Both the position numbers and the translations under genes were made by a program. From an uncultured Barnesiella sp. (GTDB taxonomy: Bacteria > Bacteroidota > Bacteroidia > Bacteroidales > Barnesiellaceae_A), in contig CAJGDT010000039.1 of NCBI GenBank assembly GCA_904502265.1, forward strand, positions 1 through 11,277: a DNA stretch of 11,277 nt, given 5' to 3'. The notes beneath the pieces are model-generated. The model was given only the letters and a program-made list of their open reading frames with translations. It had not been told where the DNA came from and ran no database searches. Shown here in pieces: positions 1 through 5,721 of this stretch; position 1 is the stretch's first letter; each line of letters begins with the position of its first letter.

Positions 1-6
1 AAATAA

Positions 7-39
7 AAAATCCCGATTTTCGTTGAAAATCAGGATTTT
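7..39 (-). terminator. Rho-independent terminator of tRNA-Phe
   Basis: Positions 7-21 and 25-39 form a 15-bp stem with one mismatch (14 against 32) around a 3-base loop. On the minus strand the stem is followed by a T-rich run (complement of 1-10). It lies 24 bp past the 3' end of the tRNA-Phe gene, which it probably terminates. Confidence 0.8.
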
Positions 40-63
40 ACGTTGTTTTGCTTTTCTTTGCTG

Positions 64-136
64 TGGTGCCACCAGGAATCGAACCGGGGACACAAGGATT
101 TTCAGTCCTTTGCTCTACCAACTGAGCTATGGCACC
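64..136 (-). tRNA. tRNA-Phe (anticodon GAA)
   Basis: The minus strand reads as a complete 73-nt tRNA. The acceptor stem pairs GGTGCCA with TGGCACC, followed by discriminator A at 64. The D-arm is AGCTCAGTTGGTAGAGC and the T-arm has the usual GGTTCGATTCC. The anticodon loop CTGAAAA has GAA at positions 34-36, which decodes Phe codons. The CCA end is not encoded and must be added after transcription. It has its own promoter upstream (153-183) and a terminator downstream, so it is an independent unit, although readthrough from mnmD on the same strand is possible. Confidence 0.97.
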
Positions 137-152
137 ATCGTGTTTGCGGATG

Positions 153-183
153 CAAAGGTAGGCATTTTTTTATAATATGCAAA
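153..183 (-). promoter_or_regulatory. Bacteroidota-type promoter for tRNA-Phe
   Basis: On the minus strand a TTTG -33 element (180-183) is followed after 19 bp by TACCTTTG (153-160), matching the TTTG-N19-23-TAnnTTTG promoter of the Bacteroidota housekeeping sigma factor. The tRNA 5' end lies 16 bp beyond the -7 box. Confidence 0.8.
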
Positions 184-248
184 GTTTTACGATAAAAATA
201 TTTAAGAAATATGTAATTTCCTGTCTGTAGGTGCTTTAAAGGCTGTTT

Positions 249-917
249 TTACTCGGTGCGGGTGGCTCTAAGTATCTCTCTTTTGCCTCCTATGGGGCCC
301 GGAAGTCGCTCGACGGTAAGTCCTAAGGATGCGAATAGTCGGCGTATGTGTCCCTTGGCACAATAGGTTGTGAGCACGGCACCCTTGTTGAGAGTGTTAT
401 ATAGTCGTGCAAATGCTTCTTCGCTCCACATCTCGGGTTGCTTCTCGGGGGCAAAGGCATCGAAATAGACTATGTCTATTCCTTGGGGCAGTGCATCGGT
501 GAGATAATCGGCCTGACGCTTTTCGAGGGTGAAGTGCGGCGTAATAGCTACTGGAGTGTTCCACTCGGCGGCATGGATAGCTTGTAGTAGTTCTTTATCC
601 ACTTGTGTATCGTAGGCCAGTGTTGATAGTAGTTGCTCATCGACGGGGTATTTCTCCAGGCTGATGTAATGCACGGGGTGCTGAGCATCGGCTACCATGG
701 CTGTTACTACGGCATTGAGTCCAGTGCCAAATCCTACTTCGAGCAGTCGCAATGGCGTGCCGTCGCTACGCTGCAGGAAGGCACAGTCGCGATAGATGTG
801 CTCGGCCTCGGTGAGTGCGCCTTTCACCGAGTGGTAATGCTCGTCGAGTTCCTTAACAAAGAGGGTTGCCGACCCGTCGGCTGTAGGTTCTACTACTATA
901 TGTGGCTTGTTGTTCAT
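249..917 (-). CDS. mnmD: tRNA wobble-uridine methyltransferase MnmD (MnmC N-terminal domain type)
   Basis: This 222-residue protein matches the stand-alone MnmC1/MnmD family (DUF752). The family methylates 5-aminomethyl-(2-thio)uridine to mnm5(s2)U at tRNA wobble position 34, using S-adenosylmethionine (SAM), in the cytoplasm. The SAM-binding loop EVGFGTG is at residues 60-66. The family block FDAFAPEKQPEMW follows in the middle of the protein, and the C-terminus carries TTYCAKG and LPGPIGGKRE. The FAD-dependent MnmC2 half found in the E. coli fusion enzyme is absent, as in B. subtilis MnmD, so an aminomethyl precursor is presumably supplied directly by MnmE-MnmG (inference). The frame stays open to 962, but the ATG at 917 starts the conserved part, and the extra 15 codons would cover the promoter -7 box. 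No clear terminator separates it from tRNA-Phe. Confidence 0.9.
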   Translation of the reverse strand: MNNKPHIVVEPTADGSATLFVKELDEHYHSVKGALTEAEHIYRDCAFLQRSDGTPLRLLEVGFGTGLNAVVTAMVADAQHPVHYISLEKYPVDEQLLSTLAYDTQVDKELLQAIHAAEWNTPVAITPHFTLEKRQADYLTDALPQGIDIVYFDAFAPEKQPEMWSEEAFARLYNTLNKGAVLTTYCAKGHIRRLFASLGLTVERLPGPIGGKREILRATRTE

Positions 918-921
918 GCTA

Positions 922-929
922 CAAAGGTA
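922..929 (-). promoter_or_regulatory. -7 box of the mnmD promoter, 4 bp before the start codon
   Basis: The minus strand reads TACCTTTG, identical to the -7 boxes of both tRNA genes in this window. Only four bases (TAGC) separate it from the mnmD ATG at 917. Transcription from such a box normally begins a few bases downstream, so the mRNA would be leaderless or nearly so. No good TTG -33 element is visible at the expected distance. Confidence 0.5.
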
Positions 930-1015
930 GTATATATGTGTGTATCTGCGACGCGATAGCATGTAAAGTTTGTAAGTGTGGTATTAAAAAAACATTTCGA
1001 CTCGGCGCATTGTTA

Positions 1016-1023
1016 TAATATTG
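1016..1023 (+). promoter_or_regulatory. Possible -7 box for the ytxH-like/holin-like/prmA cluster
   Basis: TAATATTG differs from TAnnTTTG by one base and lies 35 bp before the first gene of the cluster, in the divergent gap with mnmD. A TTTC at 995-998 lies 17 bp upstream, slightly short for a -33 element. It is the best candidate in this gap, but weak. Confidence 0.35.
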
Positions 1024-1058
1024 CTCCTCGATGAAGTCTAACCCTTTAATTTACCGAT

Positions 1059-1286
1059 ATGAAAGCGATAGAGTGGATGGCTGCAATGTTGTGGGGTGCA
1101 TCTATTGGTGCTGCGGCTGCCTTGTTGTGGACTCCATACGACGGCAAACATATGCGTCGATTGGTGTGCCGAATGTGGAAAAAGAGTGGAATGCCTTGTT
1201 GTTGCGAGGAGTGCGAATGCGACTGTACTGCGCATGATGCCGAGTGTGACAACAAGATAGATGTGAGCAAAGGCTCTACAGTATAG
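1059..1286 (+). CDS. Small YtxH-like membrane protein with cysteine-rich tail
   Basis: This 75-residue protein has one hydrophobic segment (about residues 7-25, rich in Ala, Gly and Leu). It is followed by TPYDGKHMRR, which resembles the short Pro-x-x-Gly-Lys-x-x-Arg signature after the membrane helix in YtxH-family proteins. The rest is unusual: Cys occurs at 37, 47, 48, 49, 52, 54, 56 and 63, including the run CCCEECECDC, mixed with acidic residues. That composition could bind metal or form disulfides, but no known motif is matched. YtxH-like proteins have no defined enzymatic role and often sit beside holin-like membrane proteins in Bacteroidota, as here. The ATG at 1059 begins immediately before the hydrophobic segment. 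Overlapping frames on both strands look like shadows. Confidence 0.7.
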   Translation: MKAIEWMAAMLWGASIGAAAALLWTPYDGKHMRRLVCRMWKKSGMPCCCEECECDCTAHDAECDNKIDVSKGSTV

Positions 1287-1291
1287 TCTCG

Positions 1292-1323
1292 AGGGTAGTC
1301 GGCACACCGGAGCCGGCTACCTT
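1292..1323 (+). other. Strong intercistronic hairpin
   Basis: Bases 1292-1303 pair with 1312-1323 (12 bp with two G-U pairs; core GTAGTCGGC against GCCGGCTAC) around an 8-base loop. No T-run follows, so it is unlikely to be a full rho-independent terminator. It fills most of the 61-bp gap between the YtxH-like and holin-like genes. It could stabilise or separate parts of the transcript, or act as a partial terminator. Confidence 0.55.
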
Positions 1324-1347
1324 AAACACACAATAATAGTAACCTGT

Positions 1348-1698
1348 ATGGAACATCGTTCGTCAATCGAAGAGCTTGTCAGTGAGTTGCGACGTTATGT
1401 CGACTTAAGAGTTCAACGCACCAAGTTTATTGTTGTAGAGAAGTGTGTGTATCTGCTTGCAATTTTAGCTTTTGTGGGCATTGCCACACTCTTTATTGGC
1501 ATTGCCATTTGCTACTTATCATACTCTTTTGTACATTTGCTACAGATTTATGTTGGTGCAATAGTAGCTCACGTGTTAGTGTCCTTGGTGCTACTGCTGG
1601 TAGTGTTGTTGCTCTATAGGCAACGTCGAGATTGGATACTCGACCCGATAGCTCGCGTAATGACTCGTTTATTGATTGATGACGAAGAGTCGAAGTAA
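1348..1698 (+). CDS. Holin-like/YqjE-like two-helix inner-membrane protein
   Basis: This 116-residue protein has a short charged N-terminus with a helical SSIEELVSELRRYVDLR segment. Two long hydrophobic segments follow (about residues 32-60 and 68-91), then a basic and acidic cytoplasmic-looking tail with RRDWILDP and a DDEESK end. Length and layout match the putative Actinobacteriophage holin III / YqjE superfamily, often labelled 'phage holin family protein'. Nothing phage-like surrounds it, so a lytic role is not supported. E. coli YqjE sits in the yqjCDEK cluster of small membrane proteins, and the grouping here with a YtxH-like gene and a small basic protein is similar in kind. The biochemical function is unknown. 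Confidence 0.7.
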   Translation: MEHRSSIEELVSELRRYVDLRVQRTKFIVVEKCVYLLAILAFVGIATLFIGIAICYLSYSFVHLLQIYVGAIVAHVLVSLVLLLVVLLLYRQRRDWILDPIARVMTRLLIDDEESK

Positions 1699-1709
1699 AT
1701 GTATTAATT

Positions 1710-1985
1710 ATGAGTTATTACCGATTCATTCAGCCACCGAGTCGACAAGAAGGCGATTATGCCCGGCTGTGTAGCCGTCGTCGACATATCGAGAGCGATA
1801 TTGCCCATCAAGAGGTGCGCATTGCCGAGGTGTTGAGTCGCCTTATCTCGCCAAGCCACATGAGAAGAGTATTGTCCGGCATCGCGATAGACAGTTTCAG
1901 AAGCGGATTTTCGCTCTTCCGTTGGATCAGTCGAGGTTGGCAATGGCTGCAGTTTGCAAGACGATTTGTCAAACGTTTTATGTAA
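1710..1985 (+). CDS. Small basic protein of unknown function
   Basis: I do not recognise a family for this 91-residue protein. It is strongly basic (many Arg). It has an N-terminal helical region rich in Arg and Glu, and a C-terminal amphipathic stretch (about residues 62-91) with several Trp and Phe and the ending ARRFVKRFM. That end could lie along a membrane surface, but no clear transmembrane helix is present. It starts 11 bp after the holin-like gene and ends 19 bp before prmA, so it is almost certainly cotranscribed. Its place after a holin/YqjE-like gene recalls YqjK, another small protein ending such a cluster, but no sequence relation can be claimed. Confidence 0.6.
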   Translation: MSYYRFIQPPSRQEGDYARLCSRRRHIESDIAHQEVRIAEVLSRLISPSHMRRVLSGIAIDSFRSGFSLFRWISRGWQWLQFARRFVKRFM

Positions 1986-2004
1986 TATCTAAATACACAC
2001 ATAT

Positions 2005-2853
2005 ATGAACGATTACACACAAGTACGATTTACCGTAACACCTGCCGAGGAAGTGGCTACCGACGTGTTGGCAGCTATACTTGCAGAGGTGGGATTTGAG
2101 AGTTTTGTTCCCGACGAAGAGGGTATGACGGCCTACGTTCCTCACGGAGCATATGATGTCGATGTGTTGGTTCAAGTGGTGGGCGAATTTCCTCTCGAGG
2201 GCTACAACATCACCTATACCACCCAGAAAATAGAGGGCGAAGACTGGAATGCCGAGTGGGAAAAGAACTACTTCCAGCCCATTGTAGTAGACAACGAGTG
2301 TGTAATACACAGCACATTCCACACCGATGTGCCGCAAGCACGCTACGACATACTTATCGACCCTAAGATGGCCTTTGGTACAGGTCATCATCAAACAACT
2401 TGCCACATGCTGCGCGCCATCCTTGCTACCGATATGACAGGCAAGCGAGTGCTCGACATGGGTTGTGGTACTGCATTGTTGGCTATTCTTGCTCGCAAAC
2501 ATGGAGCAGCCGATGTTACCGGTATAGATATCGATGAGTTTGCCTATGAGAATGCGCGCGAAAACATTCGCTTGAACAATACGGATGATATAGATATTCG
2601 CCTGGGTGGAACAGATGCCTTGCGCGATGGAGAGGTGTTTGACTACATCCTCGCCAATATCAATCGCAACATCTTGTTGGCCGATATGAGCAACTATGCT
2701 ATGCACATGCACAGTGGTTCGGTGATATTCATGAGTGGATTCTATGTTGAGGATATGCCCATGTTGCAAGAGGAGGCCTCTCGTCATGGACTTCGTTTTG
2801 TACGCCATGCCGAGGACAATCGTTGGACCATGATGGAGTTCGTCAAAGAATAA
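2005..2853 (+). CDS. prmA: Ribosomal protein L11 methyltransferase PrmA
   Basis: This 282-residue protein has the usual length and layout of PrmA, the SAM-dependent enzyme that trimethylates amino groups of ribosomal protein L11. The N-terminal substrate-recognition domain (about 1-100) contains EDWNAEWEKNYFQP, typical of the family. It is followed by IDPKMAFGTGHHQTT, a family hallmark just before the methyltransferase domain. The SAM-binding motif LDMGCGTALLA begins near residue 150 (D151, G153, G155). The catalytic-site block ANINRN is at 217-222. It is the last gene of the plus-strand cluster, 19 bp after the small basic protein, and is followed by a hairpin terminator. Linkage to the membrane-protein genes probably reflects shared transcription rather than shared function. 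Confidence 0.95.
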   Translation: MNDYTQVRFTVTPAEEVATDVLAAILAEVGFESFVPDEEGMTAYVPHGAYDVDVLVQVVGEFPLEGYNITYTTQKIEGEDWNAEWEKNYFQPIVVDNECVIHSTFHTDVPQARYDILIDPKMAFGTGHHQTTCHMLRAILATDMTGKRVLDMGCGTALLAILARKHGAADVTGIDIDEFAYENARENIRLNNTDDIDIRLGGTDALRDGEVFDYILANINRNILLADMSNYAMHMHSGSVIFMSGFYVEDMPMLQEEASRHGLRFVRHAEDNRWTMMEFVKE

Positions 2854-2875
2854 CCTTACAATCTTGATAAACGAT

Positions 2876-2910
2876 GAAGCGGGGCTTGCTATCACAGCAT
2901 GCTCCGCTTC
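2876..2910 (+). terminator. Hairpin terminator after prmA
   Basis: GAAGCGGGGC (2876-2885) pairs with GCTCCGCTTC (2901-2910), with one G-U pair on the plus strand. The stem continues through TGCT/AGCA after a T-T mismatch to a 5-base loop. It lies 22 bp after the prmA stop. The following bases (TTGCTTATG) are only moderately T-rich, so termination efficiency is uncertain. Confidence 0.65.
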
Positions 2911-2977
2911 TTGCTTATGAAAAAAATGTAAATCTACTCTTTGCTATCGTTAGTGAGTTATGAGGATTTCTGTATTG

Positions 2978-2985
2978 CAAATATA
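2978..2985 (-). promoter_or_regulatory. Minus-strand -7 box downstream of a perfect FNR-type site
   Basis: The minus strand reads TATATTTG, an exact TAnnTTTG match. No TTG -33 element is found 19-21 bp upstream. Instead the centre of a perfect FNR-type palindrome (3009-3022) lies 37.5 bp upstream of the 3' end of the box. This is close to the position of class II activator sites (about -41.5 from the start). A transcript would start near 2972, contain no ATG before 2911, and enter the prmA terminator hairpin in antisense. Confidence 0.3.
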
Positions 2986-3008
2986 GACCTAATATATAAC
3001 ATAGTTCT

Positions 3009-3022
3009 TTGATAAATATCAA
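3009..3022. promoter_or_regulatory. Perfect FNR-type palindrome
   Basis: TTGATAAATATCAA is an exact match to the FNR-box consensus TTGAT-N4-ATCAA, and the flanking T and A extend the half-site symmetry to 16 bp (3008-3023). It lies in the convergent gap between prmA and the secreted-protein gene, where no protein-coding promoter is expected. A likely partner is the CRP/FNR-type regulator encoded at 5722-6309. Confidence 0.5.
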
Positions 3023-3057
3023 AAATATGGAAAAGGTGATGTTAAGTGCTTTGTTTT

Positions 3058-3071
3058 TTGATAAATGTGAA
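3058..3071. promoter_or_regulatory. Degenerate second copy of the FNR-type site
   Basis: TTGATAAATGTGAA repeats the left half of the site at 3009 exactly, but its right half is poor. The flanks are also similar: each copy has TTTGATAAAT, then an A-run, then ATGG. The copies are 49 bp apart. It could be an auxiliary binding site or a remnant of a local duplication. Confidence 0.3.
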
Positions 3072-3090
3072 AAAATGGTTGGTTTCGTAA

Positions 3091-3128
3091 AAGTAAAATG
3101 GGTCGCACCTGTCTCAGGCGCGACCCAT
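3091..3128 (-). terminator. Rho-independent terminator of the secreted-protein gene
   Basis: Bases 3098-3111 pair with 3115-3128 around a 3-base loop. On the minus strand the single internal mismatch (3107/3119) becomes a G-U pair, giving an unbroken 14-bp stem followed by TTTTACTT. The orientation therefore favours termination of the minus-strand gene, 24 bp past its stop. Confidence 0.85.
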
Positions 3129-3152
3129 CCCTTTCCATCATGAGCTAATTAA

Positions 3153-5531
3153 TTATCTTATAACAACCTTCTCTGTATAAACTTTTTCGGGAGTTGTTAC
3201 TCGAACCAAGTATACACCGGCTGTAATTCCTGCTGTAGAGAGGGTATCATCGGCTGTTGTAGCAACCATACGGCCTCTCATATCATATACTGCAAGCTCT
3301 GTAACATCTACACCATTTACGATAATTTCATTTCTTTGTGTCATGATGCGGGGGCTTACTGTAGCTACATTCTCTACTTTACTTGCTTCAGCACCATACA
3401 CACTGATGTTGTCGAGGATAAGGTGCTCGCAGTTCTTCGAACGGAGGCGGAAAGCAATGTAAACTGAGTCTGTATCGGCATAACTGCTGAGGCTGATACC
3501 GCGGGTCTTGAAATTGGCGCTTTCGGCAACATATTCTTCCTCAGTGAAGTAGTACCATGAATCATCACCATTGGTCGATATCATAATAGAGTATGTCTCA
3601 AGGAAGTTGGGGTTGAATGATGCAACATCCCACACGAGATAAGCCTCTTTGCCAACATTGAAGGGAGGTAATACACACCAGCGGTCGGCCTTGTCTGTAC
3701 CATCGAGCCATGAAGTAGCTGCTAATACGTGATTGCCATAAAGAGCATGCTCTTGGATATTGAAGATACCCCAACCGGCCTCATTAAATTCCTCGCCGGC
3801 ACTGGGATTTACAGTACCCTCATCTTCCGAACGATAGATAAACTCATCGGGGAGCTGGCCATCTTCAAAGTCCCAACGCATAGAAGCTTCGCCCATTACA
3901 TTGAATGTCAATGTATCAACATTATTCTCAAGTTCTTTGTCATCGGCACATGTCACATCGATAGCCATCACATGCACGCCGGGATTGAGTGTTTCGAGAA
4001 TACCTGTCAAGGTGAATTCTTTGCTCTCTTGCGCCTTGATTGTCAGCTCTTCGCTGTATACCGATTGCTCGTCGATTTTTACCGATACAGTAGCAGTTGC
4101 ATCCATGATACCATAGCTGCGTACGCTGAACTCGATAGTGGGTTTAGTACCTACGTGAACATATTCGATAGGATTGCTGATAGCTGTAACAGCGAGGTCA
4201 ACCGATTCGCTCGATACCTTCTCGAGTGTTACATCGTCAACGCACAACCAGTTCTCGTCTTTATCACTGAATGAGTAGAAACCGATATACAAGTCTTGGG
4301 GTTGTTCGATGTAGAAGATATTGATAGACTCTTCGTAAGCACTACGTGCAAAAGGAGCGTACTCAACAATTTTATTGGTCATTGCTTCGGGGGTAGCTGC
4401 GTTGCCATAGTATACACCCAACTTCTCGGGGTGAGTATCGTCGCCCGAATACCAGAATTTGAGTACATAGTAACCGGCCTCTTCAATGGTGATAGGCTCA
4501 AGGATAGCCCAGTCGTTACCATTGTTGTTTTTGTCGTAGTTGTACGCAAGACACACATCGCCTGTGTGAGCCAAGCTCCACCAAGGATCGCTGTAGAGAG
4601 TCCAGTCGCCTTCGTCTTCGTTGAGGTTGAAGAATGTAATACCATCGGTGTATTCGTTAGCCTCAAAGCCCATAGTGTAGGGAATTGATGCGGGAGCTTT
4701 GTGCAATACTTCGGTTGAAGCAGCATCGTTCGTGGGGTTCAAGTCGTCGGTGTGAGATGTAGCGGCTGTCAATGTAAACATCTTGCGAGGTGTTGACAAG
4801 TCGGCCTTGGCAGTAAATGTATATTCCATTTCGGCACCGATAGCAAGGGCTTGATTAACAGTTTCGGTAGCTACTACGGTAGAATCGATAGTCAATACAA
4901 TATCAAATGTATTAACATCAACCATACCTGTATTTTTAACCTTTACGGTAACAGTTTCCTGGCCGAGTGCAAAACCACTTACGGGCGATACAAACTCAGT
5001 CACGCAGAGGTCGACAGGATTGGCTGCACTTTGTACTTTGATGTTACCTACATACAAGCGCCACTTGTCGGCATCGCTACAAGCGCGGAAGCCAAGATAA
5101 ATAGGTTGTTCGGCAGTAACATTGGTCATATAGAGGTGGTTTACCTCAGTGTCGGTAAGAATCAACTCCTCGCTCAAGCGGTTGGTCATAGCATCTACAG
5201 TGGGAGCAGAACCATAAAATACCTCGAGTTTCTCAACATACGAGCTACCTTTGGTTAAGAAACTGATGGCAATTGTACCGGTAGATGTAGGAGTAATCGC
5301 AGGTGAAATAAGCCAGTCGTTACCGGCATTGCTACCGTTATAGCTGTAAAATACATGAGTGGGTTCGGCTGCAGCGTCAAAACCCCAAGTTGTACCATCT
5401 TCGTTAACGTCTACTACTGTCCACGCTGCAAAATCTTCTTCTGTCTCAAAGTTTGTTGTGTAAATCACTTGTGCAAATAGTGCTGATGTAAAAAAGCACA
5501 TTGCGGCAATTAAGGTAAAAAATCTTTTCAT
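3153..5531 (-). CDS. Secreted multidomain choice-of-anchor-J protein with T9SS sorting domain
   Basis: This is a 792-residue exported protein. A signal peptide (MKRFFTLIAAMCFFTSALFA, cut before Gln21) is followed by alternating domains: choice-of-anchor J / cleaved-adhesin-like (about 22-165), CARDB-like Ig fold (168-275), second J domain (284-440), second CARDB-like (443-547), third J domain (550-712), then a T9SS type A sorting domain (about 715-792). The sorting domain has the typical LAVYDMRGRMV, GVYLVRV and final EKVVIR blocks. The first two J domains share GNDW, an EKL-x-V-x-YG block and AMTN, so they look duplicated; the third is more diverged (DRW at the GNDW position). J domains occur in Porphyromonas gingivalis gingipains and other surface adhesins and proteases, but no protease domain is present here. 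The likely role is binding at the cell surface, with ligand unknown. The frame extends to 5564, but ATG 5531 places the signal peptide correctly. It is divergent from the FNR-like regulator gene. Confidence 0.85.
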   Translation of the reverse strand: MKRFFTLIAAMCFFTSALFAQVIYTTNFETEEDFAAWTVVDVNEDGTTWGFDAAAEPTHVFYSYNGSNAGNDWLISPAITPTSTGTIAISFLTKGSSYVEKLEVFYGSAPTVDAMTNRLSEELILTDTEVNHLYMTNVTAEQPIYLGFRACSDADKWRLYVGNIKVQSAANPVDLCVTEFVSPVSGFALGQETVTVKVKNTGMVDVNTFDIVLTIDSTVVATETVNQALAIGAEMEYTFTAKADLSTPRKMFTLTAATSHTDDLNPTNDAASTEVLHKAPASIPYTMGFEANEYTDGITFFNLNEDEGDWTLYSDPWWSLAHTGDVCLAYNYDKNNNGNDWAILEPITIEEAGYYVLKFWYSGDDTHPEKLGVYYGNAATPEAMTNKIVEYAPFARSAYEESINIFYIEQPQDLYIGFYSFSDKDENWLCVDDVTLEKVSSESVDLAVTAISNPIEYVHVGTKPTIEFSVRSYGIMDATATVSVKIDEQSVYSEELTIKAQESKEFTLTGILETLNPGVHVMAIDVTCADDKELENNVDTLTFNVMGEASMRWDFEDGQLPDEFIYRSEDEGTVNPSAGEEFNEAGWGIFNIQEHALYGNHVLAATSWLDGTDKADRWCVLPPFNVGKEAYLVWDVASFNPNFLETYSIMISTNGDDSWYYFTEEEYVAESANFKTRGISLSSYADTDSVYIAFRLRSKNCEHLILDNISVYGAEASKVENVATVSPRIMTQRNEIIVNGVDVTELAVYDMRGRMVATTADDTLSTAGITAGVYLVRVTTPEKVYTEKVVIR

Positions 5532-5615
5532 AAGGTTGTTATAATTGCTCTTTTTGTAATACATTGCGAGGTAAGAGCTTTAAAATCCAACACAATGTTA
5601 TTGTCTAACTCGGTG

Positions 5616-5645
5616 CAAAAATATATCTTATTTTATAAATTCCAA
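5616..5645 (-). promoter_or_regulatory. Bacteroidota-type promoter for the secreted-protein gene
   Basis: On the minus strand TTG (5643-5645) is followed after 19 bp by TATTTTTG (5616-5623), an exact TAnnTTTG match. Transcription would begin near 5609, giving a leader of about 78 nt. The -33 element directly abuts the FNR-type site at 5646-5659. Confidence 0.65.
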
Positions 5646-5659
5646 TTGATATTTGTCAA
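5646..5659. promoter_or_regulatory. FNR-type operator in the divergent gap
   Basis: TTGATATTTGTCAA matches TTGAT-N4-ATCAA except for one base. Its centre lies 36.5 bp from the 3' end of the minus-strand -7 box (5616-5623) and 41.5 bp from the 3' end of the plus-strand -7 box (5687-5694). It could serve both promoters, and the adjacent gene encodes a regulator with an FNR-like recognition helix, suggesting autoregulation. Confidence 0.5.
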
Positions 5660-5686
5660 TTTATCATTTTTTAAATAAAAAAACTG

Positions 5687-5694
5687 TATCTTTG
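5687..5694 (+). promoter_or_regulatory. -7 box of the regulator promoter
   Basis: TATCTTTG is an exact TAnnTTTG match 27 bp before the chosen ATG (5722). The expected -33 position is A/T-rich without a clear TTG, which would fit an activator-dependent promoter. A further TTGATAAAT half-site lies at 5707-5715, over the likely start of the transcript. Confidence 0.55.
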
Positions 5695-5721
5695 GCATAA
5701 ATTGGGTTGATAAATTTTATA

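Noticed and set aside
64..136. tRNA gene as an integration attachment site
   Set aside because: No duplicated tRNA 3' end, integrase or mobile genes were seen near either tRNA in this window.
918..962. Fifteen-codon N-terminal extension of mnmD (ATG at 962)
   Set aside because: The extension is translated from the promoter -7 box region, is rich in Arg and Tyr, and lies outside the conserved family start.
1348..1698. Phage origin for the holin-like gene
   Set aside because: No endolysin, structural or integrase genes are nearby, base composition matches the neighbours, and holin III/YqjE-like proteins are common chromosomal genes.
2864..2877. TTGATAAACGATGA after prmA as another FNR-type site
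   Set aside because: Only the left half-site matches; the right half does not resemble ATCAA, and it overlaps the terminator stem.
1978..2895. A 305-codon minus-strand frame opposite prmA
   Set aside because: It covers prmA almost completely in antisense, reads as low-complexity His/Val/Ile-rich protein with no recognisable domain, and overlaps a gene with clear family motifs.
3027..3143. A 38-codon plus-strand frame starting just after the perfect FNR-type site
   Set aside because: It runs straight through the terminator hairpin of the secreted-protein gene, and its composition is that of intergenic DNA. No promoter is seen on the plus strand. It is probably chance.
5496..5498. Cys12 of the secreted protein as a lipobox cysteine
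   Set aside because: The preceding residues are Ala-Ala-Met, lacking the small residue required at -1, and the cysteine sits in the middle of the hydrophobic core. A normal signal peptidase I site (ALFA before Gln21) fits better.
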